Assembly: GCA_040500365.1 (NCBI GenBank)
Contig: CP148031.1
Location: 1,798,001-1,862,000 of the forward strand
Length of the DNA: 64,000 nucleotides
Reading direction: 5' to 3'
From: Dehalobacter alkaniphilus
GTDB taxonomy: Bacteria; Bacillota; Desulfitobacteriia; Desulfitobacteriales; Syntrophobotulaceae
Part shown: piece by piece, positions 8,217 to 14,914 of the stretch
Layout: the number at the start of each line of letters is the position of its first letter
Numbering within the stretch: position 1 is the stretch's first letter
The notes under the pieces: generated by a model
Told to the model about the DNA's origin: nothing
Seen by the model: only the letters and a program-made list of their open reading frames with translations
The model's database searches: none
Translations under genes and position numbers: made by a program

Positions 8217-9815
8217 ATGAAGGCATCCGAATTAAAACAAATAATCGCAGAAAAGTTCTTCGTTGCAGAGTTGGCCGATATTGGCGGGAGAAACAGGAAT
8301 AGCCAGGATCATGAGCTTTATCTGAAAACAGCTTCGGAAAGTGTTCCCGGAATATGCGCCTACTTGAATAAAGAACTGGATTATCCGCTTGTCTTGATGT
8401 TTGCCAATGATGAACAAAGTCAGAATTCCTGCTTTGGCGTTTATTACGTTTTTGCGGACAGACAGGAGGCACTGCTTGTGGTGGTGAAAACGTCGGTCAG
8501 TCCCGACAAAATGGAAATGCCATCCATCAGCAATATTATCCAAGCTGCGGCAGCGTACGAGCGGGAAATCAAGGATTTATTCGGAATCATCCCGTTAGGC
8601 CACCCGGATGCCAAAAGACTGGTTTTTCATAGCAACTGGCCGAACGGGGTTTATCCGCTGCATAAAGCTTTTCCAGCCGGATACAGACCGCAGCGGGCGG
8701 CAGAAGAGATTAATTTCCGTAAGGTTGAAGGTGAAGGGGTCTATGAGATTCCGGTCGGACCTGTCCATGCCGGAATCATCGAACCGGGCCATTTCCGTTT
8801 CAGTGTGGCCGGAGAACCGATCATTAATCTTGAAGCACAATTGTACTTTGTCCATAAAGGAATAGAGAAACTGGCCGAACAGCAAAGCATTGAGAAATGC
8901 CTGTATATTTCGGAACGGATTTCAGGAGATGAGACCTTTGCCAATTCCCTGGCGTACTGTCAGGCCATCGAAAAGATTGTCGGAATCGAAGCTCCGGTCA
9001 GGGCAGCCTACACCCGGGTCATTTTTGCCGAGTTGGAGAGACTCACCAGTCATCTGGGCGATCTCGGCGGTGTTTGTCTTGACGCTGCTTACGGGTTTGC
9101 GACGTTCCAGTTCCGGATGATCAGAGGCTGGGCTTATGCTTTAGCCGATGAGCTATGCGGCATGCGCTTTCTGCGAAGTGTCAATAAGCCGGGCGGGATT
9201 AGAAAAGACTTTGTGGCAGGAAAGGAAACCAGTCTGATTGCCCAGCTGAATAAAATTTGCCACGAGCTTGAGGACACTGTCGAGATTATTAAAGCCAACA
9301 GTTTATTTATTGACAGGATAGAAAATACCGGTATTCTAGATCAGAAAATTGCCGCCGATCTGAATACGGTCGGCCCCGGCGGCAGGGCTTCAGGACTGCG
9401 CTATGATGTTCGGAAATCTTTCCCGTACGAAGCTTATCCGCAGCTCAATTTTAATATCCCGGAACATTACAACGGCGATATCAACTGCCGGCTGAATACC
9501 AAAATAGAGGAGTGCTTCGAATCCATTAACCTGATGATCCAGGCGATCAATCAAATGCCTTCAGGGAAAGTACTGAAACTTGTTGAGGCTGTTGAACCGT
9601 ATCGCTTTGCTTTCGGCTTGACCGAAGCCCCGCGCGGCGAAAACATCCACTGGCTGATGACAGGCGAGAACAATACTGTGTACCGCTATAAAATACGGAC
9701 GCCGTCTTTCTGCAACTGGCCAGCCCTCTGTCATGCCGTCAAAGGCAATATTGTGCCGGATTTTCCGCTGATCAATAAAAGCTTTAACCTTTCCTACGCA
9801 GGGAACGATCTCTAA
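8217..9815 (+). CDS. Ehr/HyfG-like large subunit without Ni-binding cysteines
   Basis: This 532-residue protein is a fusion of a NuoC-like N-terminal domain (to about residue 150, with AYEREIKDLFGIIPLGHPD) and a NuoD/HycE-like large-subunit domain. In group 4 [NiFe] hydrogenases the Ni is held by two CxxC pairs. Here the first pair is replaced by RISGDETF (near residue 235), and the C-terminus ends NKSFNLSYAGNDL with no second CxxC. It therefore cannot bind the NiFe centre and fits the Ehr (energy-converting-hydrogenase-related) family. The start at ATG 8217 (or 8214) follows AGAGGTAG. A longer in-frame start at 8142 would take its first codons from the MITE-like element and is rejected. The electron acceptor or substrate is unknown. 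Confidence 0.93.
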   Translation: MKASELKQIIAEKFFVAELADIGGRNRNSQDHELYLKTASESVPGICAYLNKELDYPLVLMFANDEQSQNSCFGVYYVFADRQEALLVVVKTSVSPDKMEMPSISNIIQAAAAYEREIKDLFGIIPLGHPDAKRLVFHSNWPNGVYPLHKAFPAGYRPQRAAEEINFRKVEGEGVYEIPVGPVHAGIIEPGHFRFSVAGEPIINLEAQLYFVHKGIEKLAEQQSIEKCLYISERISGDETFANSLAYCQAIEKIVGIEAPVRAAYTRVIFAELERLTSHLGDLGGVCLDAAYGFATFQFRMIRGWAYALADELCGMRFLRSVNKPGGIRKDFVAGKETSLIAQLNKICHELEDTVEIIKANSLFIDRIENTGILDQKIAADLNTVGPGGRASGLRYDVRKSFPYEAYPQLNFNIPEHYNGDINCRLNTKIEECFESINLMIQAINQMPSGKVLKLVEAVEPYRFAFGLTEAPRGENIHWLMTGENNTVYRYKIRTPSFCNWPALCHAVKGNIVPDFPLINKSFNLSYAGNDL

Positions 9816-9841
9816 AGAGCGGTTTACCGCGATCTGGGGCA

Positions 9842-9948
9842 AGTCTGGGGGCCACAATACCACTTTCCGGCCTTTGTGCCATCCGTGGCACAAAAGGCCG
9901 CGCTGCGCAATCCTGCTCCGCTCACAGTGGAACTGTGGCCCCCAGACT
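9842..9948. repeat. Hairpin repeat, copy B
   Basis: A 107-bp imperfect palindrome has perfect 15-bp outer arms, AGTCTGGGGGCCACA and TGTGGCCCCCAGACT. The inner stem TTTGTGCCA/TGGCACAAA is followed by AGGCCGCGCTGCGC. It is the same family as copies A, C and D, here without the long outer arms. It lies 26 bp after the large-subunit stop, in the 446-bp gap 9816-10261. Confidence 0.75.
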
Positions 9949-10027
9949 GATCTTATGCATATTCAAGTAGGCTTGCATATTTTTTAGGTGTAATCGTACA
10001 ACTTACTTTAATCAATTAACCATATCA

Positions 10028-10047
10028 ATGTCTTGCATGCAAGACAT
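10028..10047. repeat. 20-bp perfect palindrome
   Basis: ATGTCTTGCATGCAAGACAT is its own reverse complement. It lies between hairpin copies B and C. It could be an operator or an insertion footprint; no T-tract follows. Confidence 0.5.
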
Positions 10048-10066
10048 ACTTAACCAGCTTTTAATT

Positions 10067-10174
10067 AGTCTGCGTGCCACGGTTCCAGCGTCAAGCGGAG
10101 CATGGAGTGCGTAGCGCGGCCTTTTGTGTCAAGGATGACACAATGGCCGAAAGCGGAATTGTGGCATGCAGACA
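10067..10174. repeat. Hairpin repeat, copy C (inverted)
   Basis: A 108-bp element is in the opposite orientation to copy B. Its reverse complement reads AGGCCGCGCTACGC and CCATGCTCCGCTTGACGCTGG, like copies A and D. The inner stem is TTGTGTCA/TGACACAA, a compensated variant of the stems in A and B. The outer arms are AGTCTGCGTGCCAC and GTGGCATGCAGACA. Confidence 0.75.
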
Positions 10175-10177
10175 GGC

Positions 10178-10214
10178 CCAAGATACTAACCAAGATACTA
10201 ATCCAAGATACTAA
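10178..10214. repeat. Three tandem 12-mers CCAAGATACTAA
   Basis: Identical 12-mers start at 10178, 10190 and 10203 (one extra T before the third). They lie directly beside hairpin copy C and upstream of the small-subunit gene. They may be replication slippage or regulator sites; nothing further can be supported. Confidence 0.6.
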
Positions 10215-10261
10215 TTCACCTATTGATCAAAATACACTGTACGAGTAAGGAAGACTAAGAA

Positions 10262-11077
10262 ATGTTTAAGACGCTAAAAAAAATCATCCAATACCCAAGG
10301 CTTACCCAGGAATATCCCAAAATACCCGCCAGCGGCGGTCAGTTTCTGGGGCAGACCGAAATCAATCCTGAAAAGTGCAGTTTTTGCGGGGAATGTGTCC
10401 TGCGCTGTCCCTCTCAGGCAATCGTGATGGCTAAGGAAGCAGGCATCATTGGGATTAACTATGACGCGTGCATCTTCTGTGTGCTGTGTGAAGAAGTCTG
10501 TCCTACAGGCGCAGTAACAACCACCAATCAATTTGAGCTGGCTGAAAAGGATAAAGCAATGCTCCACGTGGATAAAACAGTGGCTGTCAAAAATCAAACG
10601 CTGATTATTGATGAAAATAACCTGCCTGACACCTCCTATAAAGCGGTTTGCAGGGACCTGGAAGCAAAGATTAAAAAAATGTTCGGCCGGAGCCTGCAGA
10701 TCAGAGAAGTGGATTCCGGCTCCTGCAACGGCTGTGATTATGAGATCAATGCGCTGAACAATCCTGTCAACGATATTGAAAGGCTCGGGATCAGTTTTGT
10801 GGCGTCGCCAAGACATGCCGATATGCTTTTGGTGACAGGCACCGCAACCAGAAATATGCAGCAAGCGCTGGTGAAGACGTATCATGCAGCACCTGATCCA
10901 AAACTGGTCGTGGCAGTGGGCGCCTGCGCTTGCAGCGGCGGCATTTTTAAGGACTCCTATGCCACCAACAACGGCATCGATACCATTGTACCGGTCGATG
11001 TGTATATCCCTGGCTGCCCACCACGGCCTCAGGCCATTATTTACGGCATCTTGAAAGCGCTGGACCGGATGAAGTAA
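10262..11077 (+). CDS. Fused ferredoxin / Ehr small subunit (HyfH-HyfI type)
   Basis: This 271-residue protein joins two subunits that are separate in E. coli Hyc and Hyf. Residues 1-100 carry two [4Fe-4S] sets, CSFCGECVLRCP (C39, C42, C45, C49) and CIFCVLCEEVCP (C70, C73, C76, C80). Residues 140-271 are a NuoB/HycG-type domain with CNGC (C155, C158), GACACSGG (C222/C224) and PGCPPRP (C252), the four ligands of the proximal cluster. The electron-transfer path is therefore intact even though the partner large subunit lacks Ni ligands. The gene is 446 bp downstream of that subunit, with AAGGAAG before its ATG. It probably closes the operon, with a terminator at 11201-11232. Confidence 0.93.
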   Translation: MFKTLKKIIQYPRLTQEYPKIPASGGQFLGQTEINPEKCSFCGECVLRCPSQAIVMAKEAGIIGINYDACIFCVLCEEVCPTGAVTTTNQFELAEKDKAMLHVDKTVAVKNQTLIIDENNLPDTSYKAVCRDLEAKIKKMFGRSLQIREVDSGSCNGCDYEINALNNPVNDIERLGISFVASPRHADMLLVTGTATRNMQQALVKTYHAAPDPKLVVAVGACACSGGIFKDSYATNNGIDTIVPVDVYIPGCPPRPQAIIYGILKALDRMK

Positions 11078-11200
11078 ATATTACTTCGACGGCCATGGAG
11101 AACTAGTATCACGTTACTATGAATGGCATGGAGCAGTACGAATCGGTCTACTAGTTGACTTTTTCCGGACGTGTATGATAATGGATAGTAAGCAGATAAG

Positions 11201-11232
11201 AATCCTAAATAGAAGTATTTTAGGATTTTTTT
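11201..11232 (+). terminator. Rho-independent terminator after the Hyf-like operon
   Basis: AATCCTAAA (11201-11209) pairs perfectly with TTTAGGATT (11219-11227), followed by a run of T. It lies about 120 nt after the small-subunit stop and upstream of the nitrilase-family gene. Confidence 0.75.
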
Positions 11233-11301
11233 CGTGCTATATTATTAGCTTGGATAAAATTGAGAATGTATAAATAAAAAACTTGTAAAGGATGGATCAT
11301 C

Positions 11302-12129
11302 TTGTCTATTGTTCGAACTGCGGCGCTTCAGTTAAAAGTCTCTCCAGACAAATCGGAGAACCTCGACCGTCTCCAACAACATTTGGACAGCCTGGCTAAA
11401 GAGAATGTTGATCTGGTCATTCTGCCGGAAATGTTTAACTGCCCGTATCAGACGTCTTTATTTCCTGATTATGCGGAGGAAGAGGGCGGGGCATTCTGGC
11501 AGAAGCTCTCATCTCTGGCCGTACAGTATAAGATATATCTCGTTGCAGGTTCGATGCCGGAAAAAGACCAGGAGAACAAGATTTATAACACTTCGTATGT
11601 GTTTGACCGCCAAGGTAGGCAAATAGGCAAACACCGCAAAGTTCATCTTTTTGATATTGATATTGAGGGCGGACAGCAATTTCGGGAATCGGATACCTTA
11701 AGCCCTGGAAACAAGGCCACTGTATTTGATACGGAATTCGGAACGATGGGAATCTGTATTTGCTATGACTTGCGCTTTCCGGAACTGGCAAGACTTATGG
11801 TCGATCAGGGCGCTAAAATGATTATTGTGCCGGGAGCCTTTAATATGACGACCGGGCCGGCCCACTGGGAGATCCTGTTCCGAACACGGGCAGTGGATAA
11901 TCAGGTTTTTACGGTGGGCGCTGCTCCGGCCCGTGATCAGGAAGCCGGATATACGTCCTGGGGGCACACGATGATGGTGGGACCGTGGGGAAACGTCCTG
12001 CAGCAAATGGATGAACGCGAAGGTTGTATCATTCAGGATATTGACCTGGCTGAAGTGGCTAAAGTCCGCCGTGAATTACCGCTGCTTACCCAGAGAAGAT
12101 CAGACCTGTACCAATTGACTTCAAAATGA
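11302..12129 (+). CDS. Carbon-nitrogen hydrolase (nitrilase superfamily, omega-amidase-like)
   Basis: This 275-residue cytosolic amidase has the Glu-Lys-Cys triad of the nitrilase superfamily: E43 in LPEMFNCPY, K113 in KHRKVHLFD and C154 in ICICYDLRFPE. KVHLFDIDIEGG and the branch RFPELARLM resemble Nit2/omega-amidases, which hydrolyse 2-oxoglutaramate or 2-oxosuccinamate. The exact substrate is an inference. The start is a TTG at 11302 behind AAAGGATGG. The following transporter gene begins 49 nt downstream on the same strand, so co-transcription is plausible. Confidence 0.88.
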   Translation: MSIVRTAALQLKVSPDKSENLDRLQQHLDSLAKENVDLVILPEMFNCPYQTSLFPDYAEEEGGAFWQKLSSLAVQYKIYLVAGSMPEKDQENKIYNTSYVFDRQGRQIGKHRKVHLFDIDIEGGQQFRESDTLSPGNKATVFDTEFGTMGICICYDLRFPELARLMVDQGAKMIIVPGAFNMTTGPAHWEILFRTRAVDNQVFTVGAAPARDQEAGYTSWGHTMMVGPWGNVLQQMDEREGCIIQDIDLAEVAKVRRELPLLTQRRSDLYQLTSK

Positions 12130-12177
12130 TCATCACTAACGCGGAGAATATGACAAAATAAGGCAGGAGGGGGTTCG

Positions 12178-13221
12178 ATGCAGAAACAAAAATTTGCAGT
12201 ATTCCAGGCACTCCTAGCAGCTGCACTTTTCGGTATAAGCACGCCATTGTCCAAATTGCTATTGTCCCATTTATCTCCGATCATGATTGCTGCACTTCTT
12301 TATCTGGGTGCTGGCACCGGCATGTTCGCGCTGCGATTGATCATTAAAGTAAATAGGCCATTATCTAAAGAAGCAGGTATTGCCAGGAAGGATCTGCCCT
12401 TTACAATTGGAATGGTGATTTTGGATATTAGTGCGCCTATTCTGCTTCTGGTCGGATTGAGTACGACTGCGGCTGCTAATGTAGCTCTACTGAGCAATTT
12501 TGAAATTGCGGCGACGGCACTTCTTGCCTTGTGGCTCTTTAAGGAGACAATCGGGCAAAGACTTTGGACAGCAATCATTCTCATTACGGCTTCCAGCATG
12601 CTCTTATCTTTAAAAGATATTCAAGGACTTTCTTTTTCGGCGGGTTCCATATTTGTCCTGCTGGCCTGTCTCTGCTGGGGATTAGAGAATAATTTTACGA
12701 AAATGCTTTCGCTGAAAGATCCTATGCAGATCGTTGTTATCAAAGGATTGGGATCTGGAACAGGTTCCTTGCTCATTGCCTTTGTCACCAAGCAAATGAC
12801 AGCCGATTACAGCTATATTCTTTTTACGCTTATACTGGGATTCTTCGCTTATGGTCTCAGTATCTTTTTCTATGTCAGAGCCCAGAGAGACCTCGGGGCG
12901 GCCAGAACAAGCGCCTATTATGCTGTTGCACCGTTTATTGGCGTCGGCTTATCTTTTATTGTCGCCAAAGAACCCATAACAAATAATTTTATCATTGCAG
13001 CCATTCTAATGATATTCGGGGCCTATTATGCGGCTAGGGAGAAACATGACCATCAACATAGTCACGAAGTGTTGTGTCATGAGCATCGCCATCATCATGG
13101 TGACGGCCATCATACCCATGTTCACGGTGATTTTACATCAGGGGAACACAGTCATCCGCACGAACATGAAACCATAGAACATGCGCATCATCATGCACCG
13201 GATATGCATCACAAGCATTAA
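12178..13221 (+). CDS. DMT/EamA family transporter with histidine-rich tail
   Basis: This 347-residue protein has about ten membrane segments in two EamA halves (residues ~8-145 and ~155-290). The first five or so segments include GISTPLSKLLLSHLSP. After the last membrane helix (IIAAILMIFGAYYAAREK) comes a cytosolic tail of about 55 residues in which more than a third are histidines, with HH and HEHRHHH clusters. Such tails bind Ni, Co or Zn in other proteins, so metal handling is possible, but EamA substrates are diverse. GGCAGGAGGGGG is a strong ribosome site before ATG 12178. Confidence 0.9.
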   Translation: MQKQKFAVFQALLAAALFGISTPLSKLLLSHLSPIMIAALLYLGAGTGMFALRLIIKVNRPLSKEAGIARKDLPFTIGMVILDISAPILLLVGLSTTAAANVALLSNFEIAATALLALWLFKETIGQRLWTAIILITASSMLLSLKDIQGLSFSAGSIFVLLACLCWGLENNFTKMLSLKDPMQIVVIKGLGSGTGSLLIAFVTKQMTADYSYILFTLILGFFAYGLSIFFYVRAQRDLGAARTSAYYAVAPFIGVGLSFIVAKEPITNNFIIAAILMIFGAYYAAREKHDHQHSHEVLCHEHRHHHGDGHHTHVHGDFTSGEHSHPHEHETIEHAHHHAPDMHHKH

Positions 13222-13275
13222 ACATTTAACCTTATTTGATATTAAAACTTTTTATAAATGGGATAGCACTTTACA

Positions 13276-13317
13276 AATACAGTAACATATGTTATTAATA
13301 ACATATGTTACTGTATT
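13276..13317. promoter_or_regulatory. 42-bp perfect palindrome, probable PadR operator
   Basis: The left half ATACAGTAACATATGTTATT (13277-13296) is followed by its exact reverse complement (13297-13316), and one more pair extends it to 42 bp. Each half contains the smaller palindrome AACATATGTT, which gives two adjacent dyads. It lies 25 bp before the PadR-family start, as expected for an autoregulatory site. Confidence 0.75.
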
Positions 13318-13341
13318 ATTTTGAATGGAAGTGAAGAAAAA

Positions 13342-13902
13342 ATGATGTCCATGATGATGTCCATTAATTATGCGATTCTGGGAATTCTCAGTACGCAGTC
13401 TCTGACGGGGTATGATCTGAAAAAAATTATTCAGGATTCATCTTTTATGTATTGGTCCGGCAATAACAATCAGATCTATAAAGCCTTGGTTGAACTGCTG
13501 AACCTGGGTTTTGTGACCAATGAAATCCAGATGCAGGAAAGTTCACCTGCCAAAAAAATATATACGATCACGGCAGAAGGGATCGTAGAATTGAAAAAAT
13601 GGGTGCTTTCAACACCGGAAATCGCGGAAATCAAAAAAACGTTTCTGATACAGCTTGCCTGGTCGGATCTCCTGAATGATGAGGAATTGAAAAGCCTGCT
13701 GTCGGCATATGAAGAGCAAATTAAAATGCAGATCATACTGGAAAAAGAGAAAAGCCGCAGAGGCAGGTTTTCACCAGCCAGAAGCAGAAGGGAACTTACT
13801 ATGTGGGAGATGATTCAAGAGAATATCATTTCATCCTATGAAAGTGAACTGAGTTGGCTGGAAACGGTCCGGAATAAGCTCGGCAGCGATTTCCAGCAAT
13901 GA
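13342..13902 (+). CDS. PadR family transcriptional regulator
   Basis: This 186-residue protein has an N-terminal PadR winged helix (residues ~5-85). It starts INYAILGILSTQSLTGYDLKK, then WSGNNNQIYKALVELLNLGFV and KIYTITAEG. A C-terminal PadR/Vir_act_alpha_C helical part follows and ends in a long helix with SSYESELSWLETV. I chose ATG 13342, with GGAAGTGAAG upstream. A TTG at 13321 is in frame but abuts the palindrome and lacks a ribosome site. The gene lies directly behind a 42-bp palindrome and 50 nt before an alpha/beta-hydrolase gene that it probably co-regulates. The ligand is unknown. Confidence 0.9.
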   Translation: MMSMMMSINYAILGILSTQSLTGYDLKKIIQDSSFMYWSGNNNQIYKALVELLNLGFVTNEIQMQESSPAKKIYTITAEGIVELKKWVLSTPEIAEIKKTFLIQLAWSDLLNDEELKSLLSAYEEQIKMQIILEKEKSRRGRFSPARSRRELTMWEMIQENIISSYESELSWLETVRNKLGSDFQQ

Positions 13903-13952
13903 ATAAACGACAAGAAGAAAATGGCAGATGAATATCGAATGGAGGGAAAGCT

Positions 13953-14798
13953 ATGAAAAACGGGATGGCCTTCCGCACTCCGGAAGGGAAAAAAGAAGTT
14001 CTCAGAATGTATGATGCTTTATTGGAACAATGGTCAGTGCAATATGAGACGATCCATCTGACTACTCGGTATGGCAAAACGTTTGTTTTAGCAGGAGGAG
14101 ATCCGAACGCGCCGCCGCTGATTCTTCTCCATGGCAGCGGGATGAATTCCGTGATGTGGCTGGGTGATATGCCGACCTATACGAAGCATTTTCGCGTCTA
14201 TGCAGTCGATATTCCAGGGGAACCAGGAAAAAGCGCCGAAGAACAGTTGCCTTTCGACAGTTCTGCTTATGCGGAGTGGCTTGATGATGTCTTCAAAGCG
14301 TTATCGATCAACAAAGCAAGTCTGATCGGGATTTCTTTAGGTGCATGGCTTGCAATCAAGTATGCTGTTTTCCGGCCGGAAAAAGTAGAAAAGCTTGTCT
14401 TGCTTTGCCCATCCGGAGTCGGACCGCAAAAGGGTTCTTTCCTTTTTACAGCGATGTTCTATATGTGTTTTGGAGATCGCGGGCTAAAAAAGCTCTTCTA
14501 TAAAGTGAATGGCAATCAGCCTATTCCCGACATTGTGCTGGACTATCAATTACTGATTGGCAAGAGTTTCAACTTTCGCCGTGAAATGATACCCATTTTT
14601 TCCGATCAGGAACTGAAATACTTGACGATGCCGGTAGTTTTATTTGTCGGCGGCAAAGATATCATGCTTCATTCGGCGAAGACTGCTCGGCGGATGGAAA
14701 CATTAGTTCCGCAGGCCAAGATTAATATTCTACCCGAGGCAGGCCATACACTTACCAATCTAACCACGGAAATCTATGATTTTTTAATTCAGGAATAA
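13953..14798 (+). CDS. Alpha/beta hydrolase
   Basis: This 281-residue cytosolic hydrolase has the fold's landmarks: oxyanion segment LLHGSGMNS (residues 58-66), nucleophile elbow GISLGAW with S128, an acid residue near 233 in FVGGKDIML, and His near 262 in LPEAGHTL. No signal peptide is present. Close relatives act as esterases or C-C hydrolases, but the substrate cannot be read from sequence. It is the second gene of the PadR operon. AATGGAGGGAAAG precedes the ATG. Confidence 0.9.
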   Translation: MKNGMAFRTPEGKKEVLRMYDALLEQWSVQYETIHLTTRYGKTFVLAGGDPNAPPLILLHGSGMNSVMWLGDMPTYTKHFRVYAVDIPGEPGKSAEEQLPFDSSAYAEWLDDVFKALSINKASLIGISLGAWLAIKYAVFRPEKVEKLVLLCPSGVGPQKGSFLFTAMFYMCFGDRGLKKLFYKVNGNQPIPDIVLDYQLLIGKSFNFRREMIPIFSDQELKYLTMPVVLFVGGKDIMLHSAKTARRMETLVPQAKINILPEAGHTLTNLTTEIYDFLIQE

Positions 14799-14914
14799 TG
14801 TTATTAGAAATTTTAGGCGTGATATGATATCTTTAACATTGGCTGCCTTTGGAAGGAGTTATTTTACCGCGTGGGAATGCGAAACTATTTTTAGCCAGTG
14901 TGAGGTGCTTTCAT

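Noticed and set aside
8217..9815. Calling the large subunit a functional [NiFe] hydrogenase
   Set aside because: Both Ni-binding CxxC pairs are absent, so H2 chemistry is not supported even though neighbouring subunits resemble Hyf.
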